DNA of 64,000 nt from Thermopetrobacter sp. TC1 (GTDB taxonomy: Bacteria > Pseudomonadota > Alphaproteobacteria > Rhizobiales > Aestuariivirgaceae), in assembly GCF_000746275.1 (NCBI RefSeq), contig NZ_KN050828.1, positions 886,001-950,000 of the forward strand, read 5' to 3'. Below the pieces are notes generated by a model. That model saw nothing but the letters and a program-made list of their open reading frames with translations, did no database searches and was not told the origin of the DNA. Below are positions 11,731-19,595 of this stretch, piece by piece. The position numbers were made by a program, and so were the translations under genes. Position 1 is the stretch's first letter. Every line of letters begins with the position of its first letter.

Positions 11731-12453
11731 ATGTCAATAAAATCACATAATTCTGATAACTATATATATGCATCTTCTGTTCCGTGGGGAATAGAAGTGT
11801 TTATGCATCATAGAAAGAGTCTTCCAGGATCATGGTATGTTGTGTGCAGCAAGCAGGATCTAGAAGACGTTTGTGCGGCTCTTAATTACGATATTCGTTT
11901 TGCCTTTTTTCCTCATTGGTCATATATTGTGCCTGATCATATAATAAATAAAATTGAATGTGTTTGCTTTCATATGACAGACTTGCCTTTTGGGCGTGGA
12001 GGCTCTCCTTTACAAAATTTGATATTGCGTGGACATAAAAAGACTAAGATCTCAGCTTTAAGGATGGTGAAAGAACTTGATGCAGGGCCAATATATCTTA
12101 AAAAAGAACTTGATCTTTCAGGTAGTGCATTTGAGATATATAAGAGGGCAACGAGTATATCAATCGACATGATGAAATATATCATATCTAAAGAACCTGA
12201 TCCCATTCCCCAAAAAGGAACTCCAACTTTTTTCAAGCGACGAAAGCCTGAACAAAGCATATTGCCAAAAATGGGGGAGTTGGAAAATATGTATGATTAT
12301 ATAAGAATGCTAGACGCACCAGGTTATCCACATGCCTTTTTAGAATATGGTGAATTTCAGTTTGAGTTCACTGATGCAGAAATATCTGATAATGAAATTA
12401 TAGCTAAAGCTATTATTAGAAAGAAAAAAAACAGTTTGGGGGGAGACTCATGA
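11731..12453 (+). CDS. Formyltransferase-family protein (sugar N-formyltransferase candidate 2)
   Basis: The 240-residue protein is paralogous to the preceding gene, with the key residues at the same positions: H81 in CFHMTDLPFGRGGSPLQ and D117 in KELDAGPIY. As in its neighbour, the Asn expected two residues before the His is missing (Cys). After the formyltransferase core both proteins share a KGTPTFFKRRKP-type segment and a tail with YPHAFLEYG / YPAFFFMNG, so the pair arose by duplication. A good ribosome site (CGGAGGAAG) precedes the ATG. It overlaps the deacetylase gene by 4 nt. The substrate is unknown; a second amine of the pseudaminate intermediate is one possibility. Confidence 0.72.
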   Translation: MSIKSHNSDNYIYASSVPWGIEVFMHHRKSLPGSWYVVCSKQDLEDVCAALNYDIRFAFFPHWSYIVPDHIINKIECVCFHMTDLPFGRGGSPLQNLILRGHKKTKISALRMVKELDAGPIYLKKELDLSGSAFEIYKRATSISIDMMKYIISKEPDPIPQKGTPTFFKRRKPEQSILPKMGELENMYDYIRMLDAPGYPHAFLEYGEFQFEFTDAEISDNEIIAKAIIRKKKNSLGGDS

Positions 12454-13118
12454 CTTCTGTTCTTGTTGTTGCGGCGCATCCAGATGATGAAGTTCTGGGT
12501 TGCGGTGGGACGCTCGTTAAGCATGCAGAAGCTGGCGATGCCGTAACATGTGTATTTCTAGCTGATGGCATCACATCGCGTGGAAAAAATAAAGAAATTA
12601 TAGAACGTAAACGCCAGGCAAGGTGTTCTTCTAAAGTTATAGGTATAAAAAATACAATATTTTTAAATTATACCGACAATAAATTGGATAGTGTCCCTTT
12701 ATTGGATGTTGTGCAATCACTAGAAAAAATTATTAAAAATGTGGAGCCGGAAATTATTTATACACATCATGGGGGGGATTTAAATGTGGATCACCGTATT
12801 GCCCATCAAGCAGTAATGACTGCCTGCCGCCCACAACCGGGGAGCACTGTGCAGGCAATATATGCATTTGAAGTGCCCTCTAGTACAGAATGGGCACCAG
12901 TCGGAACTTTACCGGCATTTAATCCAACCCGCTTCATTGACATATCCGAAAATATGAAACAAAAACGGGAAGCGTTAGAATGTTATTCTAAGGAAATACG
13001 TTCTTGGCCGCATGCCCGCTCATTTGAAGCGGTAGAGGCGCTTGCTAAGGTGCGTGGCGCCTGCGTAGGATTAGAAGCGGCTGAAGCCTTCATGGTTATC
13101 AGGGAAATTGTCAAATGA
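12450..13118 (+). CDS. PIG-L (LmbE-like) family N-deacetylase
   Basis: Zinc-dependent deacetylase family. The N-terminal metal motif [13 protein letters not shown] (His, Asp, Asp, Glu) and the later [10 protein letters not shown] with the third zinc ligand are intact, so the enzyme is probably active. The 222-residue size is typical for the small sugar-deacetylating members. The start overlaps the upstream formyltransferase stop by 4 nt and its own stop overlaps the pseI start by 4 nt. In this operon it could remove an N-acetyl group so that a formyltransferase can re-acylate the amine; that is inference. Still in the AT-rich segment. Confidence 0.85.
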   Translation: MTSVLVVAAHPDDEVLGCGGTLVKHAEAGDAVTCVFLADGITSRGKNKEIIERKRQARCSSKVIGIKNTIFLNYTDNKLDSVPLLDVVQSLEKIIKNVEPEIIYTHHGGDLNVDHRIAHQAVMTACRPQPGSTVQAIYAFEVPSSTEWAPVGTLPAFNPTRFIDISENMKQKREALECYSKEIRSWPHARSFEAVEALAKVRGACVGLEAAEAFMVIREIVK

Positions 13119-14173
13119 CTGGAACTCCTCTGAAAATTGCAGATCGGATCATCAGCACGACCACTACTCCATTCATGATAGCCGAGATGTCGGGAAATCA
13201 TAATAAATCTCTGGAACGGGCTTTGGATATTGTTGATGCTGCGGCAAAAGCGGGAGCTGATGCCATCAAATTGCAGACTTACACTGCGGACACCATGACC
13301 ATCGATCATGATGGACCCGGTTTTGTTGTTGAGGGTGGACTTTGGAATGGGCAACGCCTCTATGAACTTTATCAGGAAGCGCATACGCCATGGGAATGGC
13401 ATCAGGCCCTGTTCGAAAAAGGGCGAGAGCTGGGCATTGCCGTGTTTTCCACCCCCTTTGATTTCTCGGCCGTGGATTTTCTGGAAAAGCTCGATGCTCC
13501 AGCCTACAAGATCGCATCGTTCGAAATTGTCGATCTTCCGCTCATTCGTTACGTGGCCTCGACGGGCAAGCCCATGATCATTTCCACAGGCATGGCGAAC
13601 GAGCGGGAAATCGCCGAGGCGCTGGAGGCGGCAGACAAGGGCGGCTGCAAGGACGTGATGCTCATGCATTGCGTGAGCGGCTATCCGACCCCGCCGGAGG
13701 ATGCGAACCTGCGAACCATTCCCGATATGGCTGAACGTTTTGGTGTTCCCGTGGGGCTGTCCGATCATACGCTGGGGACGGCCGTGGCAGTCGCGGCGGT
13801 GGCGCTTGGGGCCGTGGCCATTGAGAAGCACTTCACACTTTCACGTGCGGACGGTGGCGTGGATTCGGCCTTTTCCATCGAACCACTCGAGCTTGCGCAA
13901 TTGAAGCGGGATACGGAAATAGCCTGGAAGGCCCTGGGAAAGGTCGATTACGAACGCAAGGAGAGCGAGAAAAATAATGTGGTGTTCCGGCGGAGCCTTT
14001 ATGTAGTAAAAGACATGTCGGCGGGCGAAGAATTCACACCGGAGAATGTGCGTTCCATTCGTCCCGGCCATGGACTGCCGCCGAAGTATTATGATGAGAT
14101 TATTGGGCGGAAGGCAGCGTGTGATATCAGAAGAGGAACACCGCTTGGCTGGGATCTGATAAGCGATGAATGA
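13115..14173 (+). CDS. pseI: Pseudaminic acid synthase PseI
   Basis: NeuB-family enzyme condensing the 2,4-diacylated 6-deoxy-altrose with phosphoenolpyruvate. The TIM-barrel NeuB domain covers about residues 20-260 (IAEMSGNHN near the start, [40 protein letters not shown]), followed by a SAF antifreeze-like domain (about 290-350, [24 protein letters not shown]). The pairing of the IAEMSGNHN form with DGGVDSAFS is typical of PseI rather than NeuB or LegI. GC-rich composition returns within its first 100 bases. It overlaps pseF by 8 nt. Confidence 0.93.
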   Translation: MTGTPLKIADRIISTTTTPFMIAEMSGNHNKSLERALDIVDAAAKAGADAIKLQTYTADTMTIDHDGPGFVVEGGLWNGQRLYELYQEAHTPWEWHQALFEKGRELGIAVFSTPFDFSAVDFLEKLDAPAYKIASFEIVDLPLIRYVASTGKPMIISTGMANEREIAEALEAADKGGCKDVMLMHCVSGYPTPPEDANLRTIPDMAERFGVPVGLSDHTLGTAVAVAAVALGAVAIEKHFTLSRADGGVDSAFSIEPLELAQLKRDTEIAWKALGKVDYERKESEKNNVVFRRSLYVVKDMSAGEEFTPENVRSIRPGHGLPPKYYDEIIGRKAACDIRRGTPLGWDLISDE

Positions 14174-14891
14174 TAATGCTGCAGGAATTCATGTCGCATT
14201 GATCCCGGCAAAGGGGGCATCAACCCGATTACCACGCAAGAACCTCCTGCCAATCGGGGGTATTCCGCTTTTTTGTCGTGTGGGCAGGGCGGCACAAGAG
14301 GCGGAAATTTTCGATCGTGTTATCGTTTCCACGGAAGATACTGAAATCGCTGAAGTAGCTGAAAGGTGGGGGCTGGACGTTCCGTTTCTCAGGCCTGAAA
14401 AATTGGCACATGATCCATATCAAATCTCAGATGTGGCCCTTCACGCTCTTGAAACCTTGGAAGATGAGGGAGAAAAAATTGGCGCCATAACTCTTCTCTT
14501 GCCAACATTCCCTTTTCTTGTTTCGCAAGACATGAAGCTTTCCTGGCAGCGCTATCTGGAAAGTAAATCGAGCGTTCTCATTTCCGTCAGTGCCTATCCG
14601 CATCCGCCACAAAGGGCACTCGTCAGTGAAGATGGAGTTCATCTCACGCCTTTGAACCACGAGGCCATGGATCGGTCAACCCAATCCTTTCCGCGGGCTT
14701 ATTATCCCAATGGGGCGGTTACCATTGTCGATGCCGATTTTCTGAGAACGAACCGCTCTTTGCATGGCGGGGAATATGCCTTTTTCGAGATTCCGGCGCT
14801 GCGGTCGGTGGATATCGATACGCCTGAAGACTATGAATTTGCCAGTGTGCTCTATGAGGGATTGAAGAAAAAAGGGCTGATCCCTTACTGA
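14166..14891 (+). CDS. pseF: CMP-pseudaminic acid cytidylyltransferase PseF
   Basis: Final step: activation of pseudaminate with CTP. The 241-residue protein is an acylneuraminate cytidylyltransferase, with the CTP-binding loop [15 protein letters not shown] (residues 13-27), [15 protein letters not shown], the LLPTFPF segment and [13 protein letters not shown] near the C-terminus. It ends the operon. I see no strong hairpin terminator in the 170 bp before the convergent kinase gene. Confidence 0.9.
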   Translation: MNDNAAGIHVALIPAKGASTRLPRKNLLPIGGIPLFCRVGRAAQEAEIFDRVIVSTEDTEIAEVAERWGLDVPFLRPEKLAHDPYQISDVALHALETLEDEGEKIGAITLLLPTFPFLVSQDMKLSWQRYLESKSSVLISVSAYPHPPQRALVSEDGVHLTPLNHEAMDRSTQSFPRAYYPNGAVTIVDADFLRTNRSLHGGEYAFFEIPALRSVDIDTPEDYEFASVLYEGLKKKGLIPY

Positions 14892-15060
14892 GCCTGTCGG
14901 GAGCGGAAGGTGTCTCACTTTTTCCGTGCGCGAGTCCTATAACGCAGAACTGCTCATGAATTCTGGCACTCTGCATTAAATTCGTGGTCTGCCGCTCCGG
15001 TTGGGCCTTGGCAGGGCGAATTCCGTGCCGAGCAGCAGGATATGTACCCCTCGCGAGGTG

Positions 15061-16635
15061 TCATTGCCCCGCATGATCGGAAGAAAGAGCTTTCTCCGCC
15101 CGGTCAAGCGTTTCTTTCACAGAACCGGATGCGTCGATGGGATGCCAGCGGGGGCCGGGGGTTTCCTTTAGCCAGGCGAGCTGGCGGGCGACGATGGCGG
15201 CTGTGGCGTCGGAGGCATCGTGCTTCCGGTTCTCCACCCGCTGATAGAGGATTTCGGGCCTGGCCGTCAACCACAGACCGATGAACGGCACGCCGGCCTC
15301 ATCGGCAGCGGTCTCGAAGGCCTTTCGTTCTTCTTCCTTGAGAAACACGGCATCGACGATGACCGGCCAGCCGGATGCGAGCACGCGGCGGGCGCGGTCA
15401 AGCAGACGGGCGTAAACGCGGCGCGAGACCTCGGACCGGTAACAGGATTCGGGCAGGCGCTGCAATTCGTCATGGCCGCACATGATCTTGCGCTCCACAT
15501 CAGAACGCAGATGCACCGCCCCCGGCCCCGGCGCCAGCCGCGGCGCCAACTGGCGGGCAAGGGTGGTTTTTCCCGTGCCGGAGAGGCCGGCGACGGCGAT
15601 GAGCCGGGGCGCGCTCTCCCGGGAGGCATCCTGAGCGGTCTTCAGATAGGCAAGGGCCGTGTCAATGGCCTTCTCGCGGTCAGCGCCCTGTTTCTGATCG
15701 GCAAGATCCAGCTGTACCATGCAGCGGATGGCGGCCCTGATGGCGCACATCAGCCCGATGGCGCCCATGGCCTCGTGATGGGCAGGGTCATCCATGAGGG
15801 CAAGCCAGGTATTCATCAGCCGATTGGCCGCATCCCGCTCTGATCCGTGCACAAGATCCATGAGCAGGAAGGCAAGATCGTGCAGAACGTCCACGGTGGC
15901 CAAAGCCTCATCGAACTCGATGGCATCGAAGAGTTGAGGCCGGCCGTCAATAAGGACGATGTTGCCAAGATGAAGATCGCCATGACAGCGGCGCACCCAG
16001 CCTGAGCGGGCGCGGGCATTCAGGCGCGCGGCATGGCGTTTCAGCAGATCGTTGAGGCGGGCAAGGAGTGTTTCCCCTTTATCTGTGAGCACATCCGTGT
16101 GCGCGCTGAAGGAGGGATTGAGCTGATCATCAATGGTGGTGGCGAGAATGGCAGCGCCGGAAGGCACCAGGCGCGGCTGGGCGATGCGATGGCTTTCCAC
16201 GACGGTGCGGGCAAGCGCGCGAATGAGCGCATCGTCCATGCCATGCGCGCGCACATGGTTGGCAAGAATGTCCGCCGTATCGAAGCGGCGCATGCGCACC
16301 AGCCATTCGACGGGCTCGCCCTGACCGGAAAGGGCGAGCGTGCCGTCGCTTTCGCGGGTGATGGCATCCAGGCCCAGATAGAGCCGAGGAGAGAAGCGGG
16401 CGTTGATCTCCAGCTCCCGGCGGCAGAAACGCCGGCGTCGCTCCAGGGTGGAGAAATCAAGATAGGGCAGACGCACCGCCTTCTTCATCTTGTAGGCAAG
16501 ACGGCGCCCCAGAAAGACATGGGAGATGTGTGTCTCCACATGTTCGACTTGGGTGGTGCCGTCCGGCCAGTGGGCCGGGTTGAGCATGAAGGCGATCTGG
16601 GCGGATTGATCCTCTGTCTGCATGGCCGTTCGCAT
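15061..16635 (-). CDS. Fused aminoglycoside phosphotransferase-like / P-loop kinase protein
   Basis: The 524-residue two-domain protein has an N-terminal APH/choline-kinase fold (Brenner motif HGDLHLGNIVL followed by DAIEFDEALATVDVLHDLAF) and a C-terminal AAA-type small-molecule kinase with Walker A GLSGTGKTT near residue 350. This is the COG2187 plus COG0645 fusion often found near universal stress proteins and oxygen regulators. Its substrate is unknown. The start is taken as the ATG at 16635; the ATG at 16623 is an alternative, and neither has a good Shine-Dalgarno. The gene diverges from an FNR-box region and an fnr gene, suggesting low-oxygen control. Confidence 0.8.
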   Translation of the reverse strand: MRTAMQTEDQSAQIAFMLNPAHWPDGTTQVEHVETHISHVFLGRRLAYKMKKAVRLPYLDFSTLERRRRFCRRELEINARFSPRLYLGLDAITRESDGTLALSGQGEPVEWLVRMRRFDTADILANHVRAHGMDDALIRALARTVVESHRIAQPRLVPSGAAILATTIDDQLNPSFSAHTDVLTDKGETLLARLNDLLKRHAARLNARARSGWVRRCHGDLHLGNIVLIDGRPQLFDAIEFDEALATVDVLHDLAFLLMDLVHGSERDAANRLMNTWLALMDDPAHHEAMGAIGLMCAIRAAIRCMVQLDLADQKQGADREKAIDTALAYLKTAQDASRESAPRLIAVAGLSGTGKTTLARQLAPRLAPGPGAVHLRSDVERKIMCGHDELQRLPESCYRSEVSRRVYARLLDRARRVLASGWPVIVDAVFLKEEERKAFETAADEAGVPFIGLWLTARPEILYQRVENRKHDASDATAAIVARQLAWLKETPGPRWHPIDASGSVKETLDRAEKALSSDHAGQ

Positions 16636-16887
16636 CGCCAGAAACCGGGGGCTTTTCAAGCCGTATGCCCCTTGCGATGCCCCTTGTGGATGCCTTGCGT
16701 ATTGTTGCACGTTCAGCGGTGCAGACAAAGGGATACGGAAGGACAAGAACAGGTGTTCCGAGCAACGGCTATCTGATCGGCGCTTGCGTTTGTCAGCTCT
16801 TGCGCTGCAATGCCGGCGCACCGGGGCTGGGGAGCGCTTTATTAGACGAAAGTCATGCAAGCGGAAGCTGCGAGAAATGCGCTCCCT

Positions 16888-16901
16888 TTGATCGATATCA
16901 A
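16888..16901. promoter_or_regulatory. FNR box (anaerobox), perfect palindrome
   Basis: The sequence TTGATCGATATCAA matches the FNR/FnrL consensus TTGAT-N4-ATCAA at all ten defined bases. A TTTAAA at 16922-16927 is centred 30 bp to the right, the spacing of a class II FNR promoter (site near -41.5), placing a rightward start near 16936. A leftward role toward the kinase gene is possible but shows no comparable -10. The regulator encoded 0.5 kb away has the matching recognition residues. Confidence 0.85.
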
Positions 16902-16935
16902 TGCGGTTTGGGCAGGCGCCGTTTAAAGAAAACGC

Positions 16936-17157
16936 AGTATCGGACAGGAAAGTTGACCACCTGTTCGAATCATCCGGCGAAAGTCGGCAAGCGCGTGATT
17001 CAGGAGCGGTGGGGTCTGTCGAGAAAGCCAGCTGTCGCTTCGTTCCCCCCACTTTCCGTGAGAGTCCACCGCTCCTGTTTCCTCTTCGGCCGAACGGCAT
17101 CCGTGCCGAACTGGGCCGTGCATCCCGCAAGGGGGTGCACGGTCCTTCTGTTTTTTT
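16936..17157 (+). ncRNA. Candidate FNR-activated small RNA, about 220 nt
   Basis: No convincing gene lies in the 750 bp between the kinase and fnr genes. This segment starts where the FNR-dependent promoter predicts and ends in a strong Rho-independent terminator. Inside, 17001-17012 pairs perfectly with 17066-17077 (12 bp) around a 53-nt region, and 17095-17099 pairs with 17104-17108. Unpaired pyrimidine-rich stretches (17044-17057 and 17076-17087) could pair with ribosome sites of target mRNAs. By analogy with FnrS of E. coli and PcrZ of Rhodobacter it may be an oxygen-controlled regulatory RNA; no sequence similarity to either is claimed. A long fnr leader is the alternative, but the terminator argues against it. 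Confidence 0.6.
17113..17157 (+). terminator. Strong Rho-independent terminator of the small RNA candidate
   Basis: A 14-bp stem with two G-U wobbles (17113-17126 with 17132-17145) and a 5-nt GCAAG loop is followed by TTCTG and seven Ts ending at 17157. It lies 228 bp before the fnr start codon and 0.5 kb from any upstream rightward gene, so it must end a transcript starting within 16,900-17,110. Confidence 0.9.
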
Positions 17158-17385
17158 AACCATGGCCTCGTTTTTGCCAAAGGATGGGGTTGGTGCGCAG
17201 CGGCTGCTTGTGGCTTTTTCCTGAAGGTCGAATGTCAGGGGTGGCGTGCCGTTGACGGCATTGGGCGCTTGTGCTTCACATTGGCGTGAAACCATGCACG
17301 CAAGACAGGAGGGCTTTCGGGCCGTCGTTGTGCCGCGGGCGGACGGTCATGCCGGTGAAGCCAGGCCGGACGGGAGGGGAACGGG

Positions 17386-18141
17386 ATGAACGTGCACGAT
17401 ACCGGCAGGGTGATCCTGCCGGATTTCCTGAAATCCTGCGAGCGCTGTCCGGCCCGGTTCGGTGGCGTCTGCGACAATATTGACCTGGATGCGCTTGCCG
17501 CGCTCAACCGGCTGGCCCATCATCGCACTTATGAGGCGGGTCAGGTCATTTTCTCCGAAAGTGAACAGCCCGATTTCTTCGCCAACATCCTTTCCGGCGC
17601 GGTGAAGCTGACAAAATCCCTGGCTGATGGCCGCCAGCAGATCGTTGGCCTGCAGTTTCCGCCGGATTTTCTCGGCCGGGCCTTCGGGCAGTCTCACGCC
17701 TGTTTTGCCGAGGCGGCAACGCGGGTGGAGCTGTGCTGCTATCCGGCCGATGCCTTTCAGGCGCTCTTGCAGAAATATCCGGATCTGGAGCACCGGCTCC
17801 TGGAAAAAACGCTGGACGAGCTGGACGCGGCGCGGGAGTGGATGGTGCTTTTGGGGCGCAAGACGGCGCGGGAAAAGGTGGCGAGCTTTCTGATGCTGCT
17901 GGCCCGCCGCACCAACAAGGCAGCCTGTCCCGCCTGCGCGGAGGAATCTTCGATTACATTCACCATCCCTTTGAAACGTGCGGATATTGCCGATTATCTG
18001 GGCCTGACTATCGAGACCGTCTCGCGTCAGATCACGCACTTGCGGCATGAGGGAATCATCGAGACCGGTGCGGCCGGCGAGGTGTTCGTGCCGGACATTG
18101 CGGCGCTGCAAGCAGCGGCGGGGCAGACGGAAGGCGCCTGA
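17386..18141 (+). CDS. Crp/Fnr-family oxygen regulator (FNR/FnrL type)
   Basis: The 251-residue transcription regulator has a cyclic-nucleotide-binding-like sensor domain, a dimer helix and a C-terminal helix-turn-helix. Four cysteines, C18, C21, C29 and C117, align with the [4Fe-4S] ligands of FNR (C-x2-C-x7-C near the N-terminus, then one before the dimer helix in the VELCCYP segment), so it should sense oxygen directly. The recognition helix GLTIETVSRQ contains the E-x-x-S-R set that reads TTGAT half-sites. The ATG at 17386 follows AGGGGAACGGG. A matching palindrome lies upstream at 16888-16901. Orthology to FnrL rather than FixK is inferred from the cysteines. Confidence 0.88.
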   Translation: MNVHDTGRVILPDFLKSCERCPARFGGVCDNIDLDALAALNRLAHHRTYEAGQVIFSESEQPDFFANILSGAVKLTKSLADGRQQIVGLQFPPDFLGRAFGQSHACFAEAATRVELCCYPADAFQALLQKYPDLEHRLLEKTLDELDAAREWMVLLGRKTAREKVASFLMLLARRTNKAACPACAEESSITFTIPLKRADIADYLGLTIETVSRQITHLRHEGIIETGAAGEVFVPDIAALQAAAGQTEGA

Positions 18142-18561
18142 GCTTCATGTGGCGCGACCATGAGCGATGCGACAGATTTCCGTTTGTCTTGCGCGAAATG
18201 CGCATTGCATCGCCATGAGCCATGATCAGCCGCATTTCAAAGTGCGGTCGTATGTGTGGACGCCCGGCCCTTCATGCTTTCGCGGAAAGTGGCCTGCAAT
18301 TGCAGCGTGTCATGAGGGCGGGTTTCCGGTTTGCAGGCAGGTGTTTTTTTAAGGCTCGCTCCTTCATTCACAGGTCCCGCCATGGGTGGCGTATGTGAAG
18401 GGCTAGGGCATGCGCCTCTTTCAAAAGGCTGGCATGATGCCCATATCGGAAGTGAATGATCACGCAACTGTTGAAGTGCGTGAAAGATTTCAGGTCATGC
18501 CGGGGTTCGCGCAGGCGAGGCCGGGCAGGGGGCAGAAAGCAGGATCGGCAAGGAGGGGCCC
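18142..18561. other. Gene-free interval between fnr and the stress protein gene
   Basis: The 420-bp interval holds no credible reading frame. Its left part ends in the hairpin and T-run at 18292-18350. The right part contains the promoter region of the universal stress protein gene, with AAGGAGGGG just before its ATG. I found no second FNR box here. Confidence 0.6.
18292..18350 (+). terminator. Probable Rho-independent terminator downstream of fnr
   Basis: 18292-18299 pairs perfectly with 18331-18338 (GCCTGCAA / TTGCAGGC). The loop is 31 nt, long for a terminator, and seven Ts follow at 18344-18350. The 5' strand can alternatively pair locally (CTGCAATTGCAG). It could end the fnr transcript 200 nt after the stop codon or a separate short RNA. 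Confidence 0.55.
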
Positions 18562-19404
18562 ATGTCCTATCGCACCATTCTCGTTTCGCTCAATGATGTG
18601 GATCGCGTCTCCGAAGTGCTCAATGTCGCGGCAAAGGTGGCGAAGGCCTTTGAAGCACATGTGGAAGGCCTGTTCGTCATTCCGGCGCCGCGGATCTATC
18701 CGGTGGCGACCATGGCCATGCCGCCGGAGGTGTTTGAAAAGCATCGCGAGGCGTTCGAGGAGATGGCGGAAAACGTTCATGGCCAGTTCCGCGACTTTCT
18801 TGAAAGAGAGGGGCTGAACGGAGAATGGCGGCTGATTGAATCGCCGGCGCCAATCATTGCCGATGTGGTCATCGATGCTGCCCGTCGTTGCGATCTTGTC
18901 ATTGCCTCTCAGCCGCCGGAGGAGGAAACGGCGGCCATGGAAGCGGATTTTGCCGAGCGGCTGGTGATGGAAAGCGGCCGGCCGGTTCTGTTCGTGCCGC
19001 GAGAAGGCACTTTCGAGACGGTGGGCGAGATCATTGTTGCTGGCTGGAATGGTTCGCGCGAGGCCGCGCGGGCGGTGCATGACGCCTTGCCGTTCCTTAC
19101 CCGCGCCAAGGATGTGCGCATTGCCTGGATCGATCCGCAGAAAAATCCGCAAGAAGCGGGCGATCTGCCGGGTGCGGAGCTGGCTGATGCGCTTGCCCGT
19201 CATGGTGCGCCGGTGGCGGTGGATGCGCTGGTCTCCGGCGGGCTGGATGCCGGGGAAGTGCTGCTCAATCACGTGGCCGATACCGGTGCGGATTTGCTGG
19301 TCATGGGCGCATGGGGGCATTCACGCCTGCGCGAATATGTCTTTGGCGGCGCCACGCAGCACGTCATGGAACACATGACCGTGCCGGTCCTCTTCTCGCA
19401 CTGA
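18562..19404 (+). CDS. Universal stress protein, tandem UspA domains
   Basis: The 280-residue protein begins MSYRTILVSLND, the first beta strand of a Usp fold, and is long enough for two Usp domains. The second ends in LVMGAWGHSRLREYVFGGAT, which approximates the ATP-binding G-x2-G-x9-G-S/T motif, followed by PVLFSH. A strong ribosome site (AAGGAGGGG) precedes the ATG. Neighbouring FNR and APH/kinase genes suggest a role in low-oxygen or stationary-phase survival, as for similar clusters elsewhere; the molecular function is unknown. Confidence 0.88.
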   Translation: MSYRTILVSLNDVDRVSEVLNVAAKVAKAFEAHVEGLFVIPAPRIYPVATMAMPPEVFEKHREAFEEMAENVHGQFRDFLEREGLNGEWRLIESPAPIIADVVIDAARRCDLVIASQPPEEETAAMEADFAERLVMESGRPVLFVPREGTFETVGEIIVAGWNGSREAARAVHDALPFLTRAKDVRIAWIDPQKNPQEAGDLPGAELADALARHGAPVAVDALVSGGLDAGEVLLNHVADTGADLLVMGAWGHSRLREYVFGGATQHVMEHMTVPVLFSH

Positions 19405-19449
19405 GACGTAAAGGCGCCCTCACAAGCCGATTCAGGCATGTATCCTCAT

Positions 19450-19482
19450 GGCGTCATTCCGGATGCGGAATGGCGCCTTTTT
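19450..19482 (+). terminator. Rho-independent terminator after the universal stress protein gene
   Basis: A 12-bp stem (19450-19461 with 19466-19477, one G-U pair), a 4-nt GATG loop, then TTTTT at 19478-19482. It lies 46 bp beyond the stop codon. Confidence 0.9.
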
Positions 19483-19595
19483 CATGTCTTCACCTTCGTG
19501 CCATCCTGCCGGGTATCGTTGTTGATTCGCAAAATTCACCCGTCTGATGACATCGCCCCTAAAAGTGTCTCGCTTAAAGCAGGAGTGACGCGTTC

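Noticed and set aside
14892-15060. A terminator for the pseudaminate operon
   Set aside because: No stem followed by a T-run was visible in the 170 bp before the convergent kinase gene.
16665-17159. Plus-strand open frames of 164 and 107 codons between the kinase and fnr genes
   Set aside because: They run through the FNR box or straight through the terminator stem, lack ribosome sites at sensible places and have no protein-like pattern.
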